Shown: in pieces, positions 49,201-62,700 of the stretch | Numbering within the stretch: the first letter of the stretch is position 1 | Layout: every line of letters begins with the position of its first letter | Origin: Neodontobutis hainanensis | Lineage: Eukaryota; Chordata; Actinopteri; Gobiiformes; Odontobutidae | Assembly: GCA_024349245.1 (NCBI GenBank) | Contig: JALDNG010000843.1 | Span: forward strand, 1 to 64,000 | Length of the DNA: 64,000 nucleotides | Reading direction: 5' to 3' | The notes under the pieces: model-generated | Databases searched by the model: none | Seen by the model: only the letters and a program-made list of their open reading frames with translations | What the model was told of the DNA's origin: nothing | Position numbers and translations under genes: made by a program

Positions 49201-50217
49201 GTAGATTGTCATTTTATTCTGATATGATAATCTCTCGTGCTTTGGAGGCCCCTACGCCTTCTCCCTTTTTCCTAAGGTTTATCGAAGGCTGTAAAGAGTT
49301 TTTACGTTTTCATCCTTGCCCTATTAAATCGTTGTTGACTATCATTATGAGCTTTTCCGAATACCTATCTTGCAACATTATGGAATTGAGAAAATTAGTT
49401 AGTTATTATATTCAATATAAATACATACCACAAGAATTTGAAAAGGTTTTCACGGAATATTTGTTAAACACTTTAAAATCGACCATCCATTCTCCTAGTG
49501 TCTTTCTCGAATACACGACCAAAGTCATCTCAAGGATTGCTCTTGCACTTTCTCTGAATTTTATTGAGTCGTTAGAAACTTTCGGGAAAACCCTCGACGA
49601 GTTTCAAGACAATCACTCTTTCCAATTTTTAGTTGTCGCAGGAATTGAGAATGTAGTGCTGATGGACAGACGATCTTTTGCGCATTCTCTAATTAGAATA
49701 TACCTTGAACCATTTCATTCATTATTCACCTCAAACGAGCCAAAGATTGAACCAGAATATTACATACAAGCTTTTGGACTCCTGCTCTCGGTCATGCCTG
49801 AAAGTTACGTTGATGAGTGTGTCAAAATGTTTGCGGAATTACTGTCAACAATTAAGGAAAACTATGACGAAATTAACTGCCCAAAGTTTTTGGAATTTGG
49901 TTCTGATCTTAATTATGATACTTGCCACAAGTCCATTATTCTCCTTTTCTTAATAAGGTCTTATCTATACCATACACCTATTGGATATTTAATGGAATTA
50001 CCCATGTTTTTAGATTTTTAACCTTAGTATAATATCCAAATATTTCTTTGGTGTAATAAAAAACGAAGCCCAGTTTTTGCTCATATCCGCTGCAGTTGTT
50101 CCTTGTTTGAAACGCATGGAAGATCATCCGGACTGCAGATCGATATATTTTAACGTACATCTCGAAGTTTTTACATCTAGCTGGCACAAGTATTTGTGGA
50201 AATACTCGACACAATAA
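46298..50217 (+). CDS. MED23: MED23 Mediator subunit, four or more exons, one in-frame TGA
   Basis: Subunit 23 of the Mediator tail module, which relays signals from activators to RNA polymerase II. Exons: 46298-46324, 46349-47631, 47654-50005 and 50028-50217, about 1,283 codons against 1,368 residues in human. Similarity to human MED23, from memory, runs throughout. It includes LNSIFEIFIQ at the start, VPVIGLSNINEATWHLD, CLAIMLEIFTYKTYPL, MMWELNIFTPDQFLLSLL, PLAIFHGNIVRRL, AFGLLLSVMPESY and CHKSIILLFLIRSYLYHTPIG. The final exon begins IIISKYFFGVIKNEAQFLL and ends at a TAA at 50215. The start ATG lies in a 27-nt first exon. One TGA (48384-48386, about codon 681) interrupts an otherwise continuous frame, and no short canonical intron removes it. 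It may be a special intron, a nonsense mutation or a sequence error. The human C-terminal tail is missing. Confidence 0.85.
46325..46348 (+). other. MED23 intron 1 (24 nt)
   Basis: GTTTTT...TTTAG, phase 0, after a 27-nt first coding exon. Inferred because the next exon lacks an ATG in frame after an upstream TAG. Confidence 0.65.
47632..47653 (+). other. MED23 intron 2 (22 nt)
   Basis: GTGAAT...TGAAG, phase 2, linking MCFGSK to IQLVRTSDPTAL. A 37-nt version using a later AG also keeps the frame. Confidence 0.7.
50006..50027 (+). other. MED23 last intron (22 nt)
   Basis: GTTTTT...CTTAG, phase 2. It joins YLMELP to the final conserved segment, which lies in another frame. Confidence 0.88.
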
Positions 50218-50222
50218 ATAAA
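50213..50222 (+). promoter_or_regulatory. MED23 polyadenylation signals overlapping the stop codon
   Basis: AATAAATAAA contains two overlapping AATAAA hexamers, the first including the TAA stop codon (50215-50217). If used, the 3' UTR would be only about 20-30 bases. Confidence 0.5.
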
Positions 50223-52117
50223 AGATACACTCCCTTTCTATACCCTGCACTCATTTCAGATTTCTTGTAAGTTCATAATATTATACTAGCTATATTTTGA
50301 AGTACACATTCATTGGTGATAGAATAACCGATCTCTTTAAAAACCTGAAATCACAACTCAGGCCCGAAATTATCAACTATTTTGACCTTATGTAGTTTTT
50401 TGTATAGACGCTTTGTATTTTTTTCACCAAAATAATTTTAGCTTCGCACTATTTTTCCTTAATCATAAAAAAGTGGCAAGCTTGGCATGCTTATGATGCT
50501 TGTTATATTTTCACGCCACATCTCCTGAGCCACTGACTACCTTAACTCCTTCCCATCATCCGTCATCATTGGTTAAGACTACATTCGAAAGCTCATTTAC
50601 TAATTTAGCACATTTTAAACTATCTATTGAAACAGATCAACATAAAAGCCAAAAATGGGAAAGTAAACTTTGCATTATATATGCCAAAATACTATTTATT
50701 TTAAATTTATTTTGTCCTTCAAATGTTTGTTTGTAAAATGAAAAATATTTTGTTGTCTTTTGAAATTTTAATTTCCAAACGAAAATAACCCAACCTCATT
50801 AAGCATATATTCGTACTCCTTAAAAACTGTTTTCTGCGCATTAGCAGTTAAGATGTGGGAAAATTGTAGTATTGAGAATCAATTATAAATAAACTTATAA
50901 GATGGAAATTTTGAATAAATTTCTATATTATGTAAAATTAGTTTCATTCTTAGTAAAAGTAATTTAATGGTCTCAAGATGAATGAATATTAACAAAGAAA
51001 TCAACCTGAGTTCGAATGTATTTATTTTCATGTTGTGATAAAATTCTGTAATTTTTATTTCGAAGAATAGCTTATTTTAAATAACAACTTCAAATATTTT
51101 TAGTGCTCATTAAATTCTTGATTCATTGGTTTTATTTAATACAGGCGATACACCAGGATTAATTTGGAAAAGTACTTTTTCCACTGTTTTTCTGTTGAAA
51201 TATGAGATCGAAAACACAAAAACCAGCCTCAAAATAATATTTACCAGACAAAAATTATGTTTAACAACATGTATATCTTTTTAAATAGGTTTTCGTCGAT
51301 GTAATTTTTTAAGTATAAATTTTTTAAAGGAGTTAACCCTCAAATTGTTTGATGCTGCAATTCAAAATTTGTAAAGAACGCACGTGAGATGATTTCTATT
51401 GAATTTTGAAAGAGCAAATTCTCGCTGTCAGCGTGATTTTTTTTAATTTTTATCATGAAAAATAATATGGGTTATTTTGATTGATAAAAAGTGAGTCCTG
51501 AAGTAATAATGTAAAATTGGGTAATTACTTCGTTCATAAATGATTAATCTAGAACTATCACAAGATAGTTGGTTGTGGGTGATTTGAGGGTCACGCATCT
51601 TTTGAAAAAATAAAGCAGGAGAGATTCACATTATGTAGGTTTGGTACCAAATATAATTTTGTTCATAAACTATGCCTATCGTAGAAAAAATCTAGTGATT
51701 GTCAATATTAATAATGAAAAACCTAAAATGAACTCTTAACGAGTGAAATATAGGGTTTGTCAGTTACATTTTTTTCCTAAACGGGTGATTTTCTGTCAAT
51801 TTTATCCGTATCTTTTTCAAAACGTTTTCATAAGGTTGATTAACAAATGATTTAAGTCTTATTGAGATGAACGACCGAAGTAACGATCATTAATTTAAAT
51901 TAAACGAAGATTTGCCAAGCAAGTTAAAAAATTTACACAAATACTGAATGTGATTTGTTTGAGGCTTAAATGGTTATTCTGTAGCGTTGTCAGAAAAAAG
52001 TAAAATTATTACATGGAGGATTTGGAACACCTATTATTCACTCTAGAGTGACAAAACGAACATTTTGTACTATTTTATGAAACTTTACACAATTGTAAAG
52101 TTTTAACCAATATTTGA

Positions 52118-52342
52118 ATGTCAGTTTGTACAATTACATATCTTCTTTTGCTCGTTTTGCTGCATCAAAACAAATATTTTCATGATCCAATACCAAATGA
52201 AGATGAATTGTTTGAAAATTCGTGCATGCGGTCAAATAAAATGGCGCTTGAATACTGCAAATATTCGAAAATTTATATGAGGGCAGTTCGAAAAGTTGAA
52301 AGTAGGATGTTACGAATATTTAAAACATGTCTGCCAAAATGA
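52118..52342 (+). CDS. Hypothetical small secreted protein, 74 residues
   Basis: An ATG-initiated frame of 74 codons ending in TGA. The N-terminus is a credible signal peptide: a polar start, then ITYLLLLVLL, then a polar junction near HQNKYF. The predicted mature part is hydrophilic, first acidic (PNEDELFEN) and then basic (RAVRKVESRM), with three cysteines. This layout fits a short secreted peptide or parasite effector, but I recognise no family. Nothing upstream confirms a promoter, and a chance ORF remains possible. Confidence 0.35.
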   Translation: MSVCTITYLLLLVLLHQNKYFHDPIPNEDELFENSCMRSNKMALEYCKYSKIYMRAVRKVESRMLRIFKTCLPK

Positions 52343-55300
52343 TATGGAAACTGATCTGGTTTTGAAATATACATTAAAAATGAATCAAAGTTTGAATATC
52401 AATTTTAAAGAAAACCATATGACTTGAATAATGACACATGTTGTGGTATGTTTTGGAAAATGAACACGCGGTACTTATGTATGTCTGAAAGTTTCATTCA
52501 TCAAAATAAAAATGCAAATGCGTTGTTAAGATATTATTTAACTGTTCCGGACAGTTAAACGTGCAAAGGAGTTAACTTTTGCCGTTCAATGAGATTTTAT
52601 GATTAATTTATTTTCTTAAATTTAGTGGCTTTCGAAAATGTCGGGAATCAGTTTAATTGGTGCAACTCGGTCTAACAACCCCGCCAGTATGGAGAAGTGA
52701 AAGAAAATCGCAACTTGTAAGATTAAAATAATTTAACAGATTTAATTGGCATAAAAAACATGAATTCACCTGAAGAGATAGATATATATCTGTTAAAGGA
52801 ACCAGCGTGGATCGGTCAACACGCCTATTTCGATCAAAGAGTTAAATGAATTCGGACGCTACATTATATTTTGATTATTATTTGAGCTAATAGCAAAATA
52901 AAACCTCATTTTTACACCAAAAAATCATGGAGAACCCCCGAATGGATAATTTCCTTCTCGGCTGGTTGGTTCGTTTCTACGCATAATCAGGCAATTGTGA
53001 GATATTTCAATACTTTAAAAGATTTTATCAAACAAAAGCTGGGCTTTCGATTTAATTTTATGGCCAACTATGGAAGGAAAAAATCACAAAAATATGGTAA
53101 GGTTGGTTCTTAACACCTTTTTAATGTTAAAATCAAGTTACAAATAATATTTTAGTAAAGTTAAATTGAAAACAATAAATATTTATAAATGAAAATTTTA
53201 AATCGGTCTCATGAATTTAAAGCATAGTTTCACTTCAAAGGAGTAAAAGACAACATATGAAATCAAATATACCAAAAATTGATGTTAAAGTATTCTGATG
53301 ATATTATTTTGATATGTTAAGCTTCCCCCTGGAACAGACACACATAATTAGTGTTATTCTAACGGGGAGAACAAGGTGAGAAATTTAGTACTTGAGGCTC
53401 TCACACCTCTTCCTGATACGATACAATCTTTATAATGATGTCAATCGGCAGCTGCGACCGTTAAGACAATTATTCTGCAGAGTAAACACACATGTTAACA
53501 ATGAAAGCTGTCGCGTGGAGTTGACTGATGCTGAGATACCAAAAAAGTCTTTAATTACATTCAAAGGCATTTTTAGACATTCTTATCATTCTCAGTTAAC
53601 CAAAAATGAATAAAATACAGTCAACGACGTCCTTTCAATTTCTAAGATAGTATAAAGGCTTCTAACCGAAATATTCGTTGACAGTCCTCTAAAGTGGCAT
53701 CTGAGGATCTCTAAGATAAAATAAGTTCTAAACACTATTTCGTTATATATCAAGTTATATTCTACGCATGCTTGCTCTTTTCGAATTCTCCAAAATATAA
53801 AAATACGACAAACTGCAATGTATATTAAAACACAATGATTTAAATTTTGAAAATATACTCATACGTTGACGCGACTCCAAAAATTTTATTTGAAAAAATA
53901 TCGAGTGTTATACTAAGAAGGATTTATCATCACTCTTAGATTCGAAACTGTACTGTAGTTTTGCAAAAATTTTCATCTTTGTCATTTATTTTTTTTTACA
54001 TATATCGAGAGGATATGTTGTCAGAATTTATTCAACTCAAATGATGTCTTATTTCTACTCTATTTAGTTGATGGTTAATAAAAACACACTCGGCCGAAAC
54101 AACGTTAGCCGAACCGCCACGAAGCTCGTATACACATTAAATTACTTCCGAAGAAGCCCGAAAGGCTTGCTTAATCATTGTTCGACAAAAGAAATATTAG
54201 GAATCTCAACCAATTTAAAACAAACTAAAAATTATTACCCAATAATTTAAGGTTCTAGGTTACAGTCGATCATGTAATTAAGTTATCAGACATTTTAAAA
54301 CAAATAACCGTACAACAAAAATATTTTCATTGTATTTTGAGTTTTAAAAAAGTAAATCTGATCATTACTCTCCTACGAAAAATCTAGATGGGTTTTTAAC
54401 TACACGCATAACTAATTCCTTAAGATTATGCAGTTACAGGTTGAATTTCATTTAATCGTTGTAAATCAACAATATGATGCCTTAAGAAATCAGAAAATCA
54501 AAAATTAATCTTCACATCATTTGATATGTAAACATTGTTTAGCCTCTTCAACACCATCAAATGTAAGCGCAGCTGTATTTTATTCTCAAACTAACTCTAA
54601 ACGGCGAAATATCAGTCTCTTTATGGTTTCATAATATAAAATTCTGTATATCAAAAAAAGTATCTTTATTTCAGCTAATTCCATTATGATTAATTGTGAT
54701 AAATAGGTGCGCAAATTCGGGGTTCCTTATCTTAATCTAGCTCAAGAACATATAAACAGCTTAAATACAATAAAACTGTGATAGAAACGGAATATGAATA
54801 TATATTTTAGAAGATTAAATAAAAAATTTGGATTTATCAACACATTTTAAATCTTACGTTCCTTAATTACAACATTCACTGACAAAACATATGATATTCC
54901 TTTAAAAATCTAGAAACGTAGTTTTATGTATTCGTCGAATATCACTCAGTAAGCTTTATCTATATTTTATCAATTAAAAAAAACTTTTCTTCATTATCAA
55001 CTTTGAGACCAGTGATCATCAGATTTAAGCGCTCTTTTTCAACGTATTTCTTTGTGTTGCTTATATTCTACATATAATTAATTTGGTATCAGTTAAAAGT
55101 TATGAGAAACTAATTCGAGTCGATAATAACCTGATATAAAATAAGAAGTAATAATTGCATCAACCTTTTAAGATTACTCAAGTATTCATGATTTGTAATT
55201 TATTAGTATCCAGTATTGGTTTGCTTATTTATCAATTTCCAACCATGACCTTCTTCGGTGCTTATTGAGTTCTGTCGCCATCTGATATGGTGGTATTTTT

Positions 55301-56486
55301 AAATTCTCAGACAGTAGTATTAAGGTGAGACCTTTTTCATAAATTTCAAATTTGAAGTTAATTTATTTTTCAATAAGTTTTAGTTTTTAAGATAAGATTC
55401 TTTGTTTTTGCACTTTTTTTATATTATGGCAGAGTGGAGAGATATTTATCCAATTCACTCGCCTCAATGTATCCCCATAAAGTGCGGCATCGAAAGGATA
55501 ATTGGTTGAATCAGTTTGTAAGTCGTTATAAATTTAAATGTTGATAATTATATAATTAGTCCTTAAATATGTTAACAAACTTTTTTGAAAACCTGATAAG
55601 TTCTCAACGGTTTCACAATTTTTTCCTGTCAATGCTTCATTTTGGGTAATTTGTTAAGTGGTTCATGAATTTTTAATGGTAAATTTTTACAAAAACATTC
55701 ATTTATGTATAAATGTGTATAAAACGCAAAATTTAACCTAATTATCCCTTTTCTTTCATCATATAAGTTTTAGGTTGGTTTAAAGCCTTGGTGATAATCG
55801 TCCTCGTTTTCCTCTCATTTCTCGTGATGTTATTTTTAGAGTTATTTAAACGATTATTTGTAAGATTTTAAAAGTGCCGTATTTAGCTCTTGTTTACCCC
55901 ATCAATTTGGATGTTTTTATCAAATATATTTCATTGTTATTAAGCCATATAGAATGTATTTTTCTACTATTTTTAAAGTAATGCTCTGATATTTTTTTTC
56001 AACTTTCATCACACGGCCAAAATTTAATGGCCTAATTCTGAAGATTGTTTTGCCTATAAACAATATTTAAAATGGTAACGATAAACCACTTTACTTCGAC
56101 GCTTTTAAGAGAATGATGTTGTTGTTTATTTAGATTATGATGACAAATATGGCTTTGTTAAGGTTGTCACATGCCTGATATTATATATTCATGAATTAAC
56201 ACAATTTGTTAGTTTTCTTTATTTATGGCAAAGTAAAACATTCTTTGTCAAGCATAAAAAAGAAGTTTTTAAATTTTATGAATTTTACAAATAAACTCAA
56301 CAAAACATCAAATGGGTTTCAAAACATATCGCTGATTGTTTTACGAGATAAAATTTTGCTTCACCAGTATAACCGAGATTTTGATGAAGAGTGGATCTAA
56401 ACATACCGCGTGGTTACCATCTTTCTTTCTCTGATGTTAGCATCCTTCAAATCATTTTATTCATGAAATGAAAAGAGATTGCAAAC

Positions 56487-56780
56487 ATGATCATCGTGAT
56501 ATTGAAGATTGCTGGTTCTAATGTGGGCAGTAACGAAATTACACTTGTATATTTAAAGCACAAATGTATTTTCAAGTTAATTCCATTTGAAGGAGTATAT
56601 CCAGTCATTCTGCGAAAACTATTTTTGGACTATTTTTTTGAAATTCTACTCGCCTTCAAACTACGTAAAGCGCATGAAAGTAAAGAAGGTTCAAGTTTAC
56701 TAGAAATAAGCATGTCTCGAGATAGTAAAATAAGAAAATCTCAAAAATGGAAATACGTGCAAAAGTTTAAAAATATATAA
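56487..56780 (+). CDS. Hypothetical 97-residue ORF
   Basis: An ATG-initiated frame of 97 codons with TAA, in a favourable start context (AAAC before ATG). Codon content is more balanced than in the neighbours. The predicted protein has a hydrophobic, beta-like first half (ITLVYLKHKCIFKLIPF) and a highly basic C-terminus (KIRKSQKWKYVQKFK). Another ATG-less frame lies just upstream at 56206-56400, and the two might belong together, but no intron of the size used by the other genes links them. No homologue was recognised. Confidence 0.28.
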   Translation: MIIVILKIAGSNVGSNEITLVYLKHKCIFKLIPFEGVYPVILRKLFLDYFFEILLAFKLRKAHESKEGSSLLEISMSRDSKIRKSQKWKYVQKFKNI

Positions 56781-59700
56781 AGTATTTTATAATTTATCTT
56801 GTTCTAAAATAAAATATGCTTTCATTGTTAAGACAAGTATTTTAATTATTTATTAGCGACGGTTATCTTTTATTCGACAACTGATTTTCAAAGATAACTA
56901 ATGATTATTATTTTTAACTTTACTAAATCTGATTCATTTTAATTCAGCCCTTCCTCGGTGGCGACCAGTGAGTATTCGAGTGACTGCCAACGTATTATTC
57001 GGTAGTTTCTTAAATAGTGCAACGATTTGAAGTGAATGCTCCTTCGCAGTCTGGATGAGGCAAGAAGCGACGTTATTTCCCAAATAACCAATGCCGAAAG
57101 GTAAGGTGGCTCTCAAGGGCGGGGGACAGGATGCAGGTTTTAGTGAGTAAATGTCTCAAGCTACCTGATCACTGGTGTCTAAACTTCGAAAGGGTAACGT
57201 TCTGGTGTCTCCCACTGAAAGGCGTGTCACGAAGTGGCTTACTTGTAGTTCAGCTTTCTTCAAGAGAAACCCTAACTTTACTTCAATCTTGCTCCACGAA
57301 AACAAATTTAATTTCAATTGTTGTGACGATTTCCTTAATTTTTTTCTTGCTGTAAGTTGTTTTAGGATACGTGATGTCCATTTGATGTTAATATTTCTTT
57401 GAAGAATTTTCCGTTTAATTTATCAAGAATTTTTTGTTTATCGAATGTATGATTTTTATGAACTTTGATTTTGGTCGCATTTTTACAAATATTTTTATTA
57501 CCTTTGAAAAAATTTTTCCGGGAACGTTTCATCTTTTATTTATTCAATTTTATCCTTTAAAAATTCGAGCTGAGAAGAATTTGATTTTTTGGTAATTTTG
57601 ATTTCAATTTATTCACATGATATAAATGAAAATATTTACATTGTAAAAATTAGGTGGGAAACGATTCTGGATACATTATTATTGTGTGCGTTGAGCAGCA
57701 AAAGTGGCCTAATTTTATTAATTAAATTTAATTTCATAAAGTGAAAGTTAGTTATTGAATTATAAAACCTCTTTCAAAACGCATTTAACTTTTTACGTGA
57801 ATCTCCTTTTAGAACATTCTAATCCTCTAAAATTATTACTTTCTAAGATTTAAACAGTGTGTTAAAAAAATTAAACGATATGATATCTTAATCGTAAGAG
57901 TTAACCCATCGGAAGCTGAATTCTTACATAAACGAGCACATCGCAAGCAGCGTATTTTTAAATAATAAAAAGTACTTTAACTTACTGATATTCTATTTTT
58001 TGTAAGAAAATGGTTTTAGCTATTCTTGTAAATAAATTGAAAGATATTTCTCCTTGTTGAAGGAAGTACTGATAAGGGCACACAGGTGCGTTTATGGTGA
58101 AGTTCAGGCTAAGTGATTTTTTCATATTATCACGTGAGTAGTCAATTAGTAACAACAATTTTTTAAGAATAAATTGAAAAATTAAAGAAGGTTAAATGTG
58201 TATACGTGTGTAAATTATTGAACTTTTTCCACAAAATGTCAAGATAAATTATTTTTTGTGATTTTATTAAATGATAACAGTTTTAGTAGGATTTGAAGTT
58301 TAGATAGAATCACACCGTTCAAATATTTCAATTTTGTTATTTTCTATGACTTTAACTGTCTAAATCACAAATAATTTAAAAATAAATTTACCAACATAGA
58401 AAATACTGAAAATATATTGAATTTTATCAGTAGACTAGTTGATTTCAAATAAAATGTTAGCTATTTACCGATATGCTGTTCAAACGTTGCATACCTTGAG
58501 GTAAAGTATTGTTACTTTGTAAGTATGATCAATGCTTATTGTGAAAACGAACAATGCAAAAATTTAGAATATAGTTAAATTCAAACACAACAAGAATTTC
58601 AACAAATTCCAGGTTTGAAAACTGTTCATCACACACAATAACCGTTCTATAATATTTTTGAAATTCTCGTTATCTCATTCCAACAGTTGTAATCGTGAAC
58701 AAAAACGAGAAAAGATGAACAACGCATCACAAATGGACCAGGGGTTTTGAATACTATGACGAAGAATATAAGGGGAACCTGACGAAATAAACATCATCAC
58801 AGATCGATACTTGAAAGGATTATGGCATGAAAAATTTTTAAATTGAAGCAACCACAGAGACTAGCTTGCCTGCCTCCTTTAACCACACTAAATGTTGTAG
58901 CTGATTAAGAGGGTTTTTAGTCATCAAAAATGGATTAAAATTTCTAAAAATGCAAAAACGTGAATATCTTATGAATTGGATCAAAGATGACTTTTTCAGA
59001 GTCGATAATAAAGTCGAATTCTATGCGTGGAAAACATCGTTATTGATTGTGTAAGAAAGTAGAGTTCTTATTGATCGTTAGAAAAATTACATATTGTTCT
59101 TATTAAGTTAACCTCTCGGGGCATATTTCTAAACGTAAGTTTGTGAAGAATTTAAAATGAAATTTTGTTCTGAGCTTCGCTAAAAACTACACCATTACTC
59201 TTGATGGTTATAACCTGTCTCTGTGTTTATTTTTCTTAAATTATGAATGACAAATATTTATTTATTGGTTAAGATCATGAATGCTAATTTCTGTGTTAAA
59301 TTTATGATTATGCCATTATTTAACCGATGTTGGCCTTATGCCCCATATATTCCTCCAAATTTATCATGGTTAGAATCCTTAATGAACATAGGATGATAAA
59401 AGTTGTCACACGATAAGATGATCGTCTTACACTTAAAAATTAGAAGTTATCTGTTTCATTGTCCGAAATGGAAAGCTATTTTCATAAATTATTTGCTCTA
59501 GGATTTAAGTATGAACACATTTGATTCTGATGTTAGTAATATTCAAGTTATTAAAAATTCTGTGACATTTTTAAAGCCTGAATATAGTTAAAATTGAGGA
59601 CGAGAGAGACAATTAAAGTGGCTTAAGTTGGGCAGTTGGGCAAAATCTTAAATTTACAGTATTATGACTCAAGATTTGTGAGATTTATATGAATCCACCA

Positions 59701-62700
59701 AAAACTTGAAAAATTAATGTCTTGATTTAGCCAAAATTCAAAGTTGTGATTAATTTATTACAACCTAAATTATTTTTGTCACCTGACGTTTAATTTCATT
59801 TGATAGAACACATCGTTTGTCATGAAGGGCATAGATAGGATAATAGCTCAGGTATTCACATAAACATAGGATGAGATTCTGCAAAATTCGAACCATAGAC
59901 AAATGCTCAAACCAAAATATTATAGCTTCTCAATCATGATTCACTCGTATAACGATCAAAATTTCCATTATTTTAAACAGATATTTGAAGATTTGATGAT
60001 ATAAAATACTTTTATCTTATCCTAACCAACATTTAAAAGCTAAAGGACGTGAGAAATGAGCTAAAATTACAGGGATTTTTATGACTATTTTGACTAAAAT
60101 TTCGCCATATTAGCTCACATCAAGAACATTTAAAGCAAGTCACCACTTTGTACTTAACAGTTTGACCGATATAGATTAAGATAAAATATTATTGTTGTTT
60201 TGTCATACCAGACTTCCTTTTATGAATTAAAATTTTTTTTAAGATCGAATGTAAGATAAAGTCGTGGATTTGATGGTAAAATGATATATGTCTGAAGTAT
60301 GTGACAACTTAAGGTCTTACCAAACTGAAAACTCAACAGTCATTGAGGTTTGTGCTTAATTCCTACATTCATTTAAACATAAGGATTTCCCTTTTGACAA
60401 GTTGAGCGTTGTCATTCCACTTCGAGGTATCAACGTATCACTTACGAACGATAGTTTACACAAGAGCACCAAAGCCAGATTTTCTAACAAATAGAATATT
60501 GTCTAATTCATCGACCAATGAAATTTACCTTGAAAAAAATCTCATTGTATGAATTAATAATAGACATGAATCCCTCTTCTCGTTCATTTTTGACCCATCC
60601 AGAGGCGAAGAAATAATGAAGGTAACATTATTAAAGGATACACCACGGGGTTTATTTTTGAAAAATTATCATAAATTGAAAAAGGAAGGTCAGGACTTCG
60701 CAGATGAGTTAAGGGATTCAAACTACTCTAAAGTAAACATTTTAGTGATAATAATAAATCAAATTCATACCTTTACTTCTTTTCCATGAAATACGCAACC
60801 TCGTTATCTCATATGAATACAAATTAATAATATTTAACGTAAGCGAAATACTAGTAACGCTTCATTAAAAATAAAAATGACCATTTATAATAGAGCGATA
60901 ATAATCGGTTACATACTATAAAGCCAACAAAATTTACCTTTTATGCAATATCACTTTCAAGACAACACTCAAAAATCTCCAACATTAGTATTCAAGTGTA
61001 AACGTAGAAGATGTCATGATTCTTATTGATAAAGGAGACGCCATAGTTCATCTTTTTAGATAACGACTTAATTTTTACTTATCAAGGGCCTGATAGTAAA
61101 TGAAGAAAAGCTTAAAAGATATTAATATTTTTTGATAGAGGTATACGCGTTTTAGTGATTCTTACACACTATATAACACTTACGCCTATTTTAATAAACA
61201 GCTTAGATACTTTATTATAGTTTTCAAGCATGTAAAACGTGTCATATTTCAACAACAATTAATTAATATCTAATAACTTGACCGTATTATGTAATTAGGT
61301 CATATTCTGTTGTTATTTGTGTTACTTTTTGATCACAAATCAGATTTATATTAATATCAATCAAATGTTAACCTTTTTCTTCATGTTAAAATTTAATCAT
61401 GCTATAATCTGTTTTTTGCTTTTTATTTTCGATTCAATAATAGTTTGAAACAATATGACGTGTATTTTAAGTCTTTTGTGCTGATTAATAAACTAAACAT
61501 TTTCGAATTCGCAAGAGACCAAAATAGATATAAAGATTGTGGCTGTGCGATTTACACTTTGATAGTTCTTGAGATGTTTTCGTGTAAATACATTTAGGAA
61601 TGAGTTTCACTTCTTTTCGCTTGAATGTGATCCTATTTTACGTTGACAGCATCACTTTACCGTACGATAAGGTAGGTAGGTTACCGATTTTAGCAGTATT
61701 TTTGCTTTTATGAAAAGAAAAACATGATTTTATTGATTTTTTTCTCTGAAACATTTTTTCGTTCAAGAATTTTATATTTGATAGCTATTAAAAAATATTT
61801 TCATGATAATGAATTTGGTTTTTGGATATTTTCACACTTTCATGTTAGTAAAACACATTTGCTAAATTTTAAATGCAAATTTTTTTCCCTTCTTCACGTG
61901 AATTTAAATAAACTGGAATTTTTAATTTATTAGATCTAAATTTTATTCTTTATATATTTCATAATTAATCTTTTTCAACAATGCTGAATGGATATGTGCA
62001 TGCTTACAACCTTATCCTTTTAAGGTTTAATCTCATTCTTTCAAAAGATATTTTTCAATCGATCTCACGATTATTTATCTCAAAACATGTTAAAGGCTTT
62101 TTTTAACCGTATAATAAAAATTTTTTTAAACTAAGATACAGGAACCATATTGAGGAGATACTAATTAATTCGACCTCCAAAATGTATATATATATTCATA
62201 GTAGTATAATATGAAAGATAAAAGTTTTTGTGTCCGTTTATAAGTGATTTTACTTTTTAACTTTTTAATTTTCGAATACCAAAATCGATTTCGTATTGAT
62301 AAAAGTAGAGATATATAAGTTAAAAAATGTTCAAGAAATAAAATTCAGAAATTCACGCATTTTAAATTACATAAAGAAACAAATTCAGTGAAAATATATC
62401 TTTAGGAAACATTCTTTAATTTAAATATATTTATGTATTGCGCAATCTCAGATAGTTGTGTTTCGTATGATCTTAAATAATCGTCATGTATTTGGATATT
62501 CACCATGTAACTTTTTAAAACTAAAGTTACTTGCGACGTGTATTTTAGGATTATTCAAATCTATGGGCCAAAAATTTCCCTTTACTGACTTTTAGCTGGT
62601 ATTTATCCATTTATCCTTGGTTTTTGATCTCAATTTCTTTTTGAGTTTCTGATCTATTTTAGATTAAATAAAGTTAAAATTTCAAAAAACATCTTTTGAA

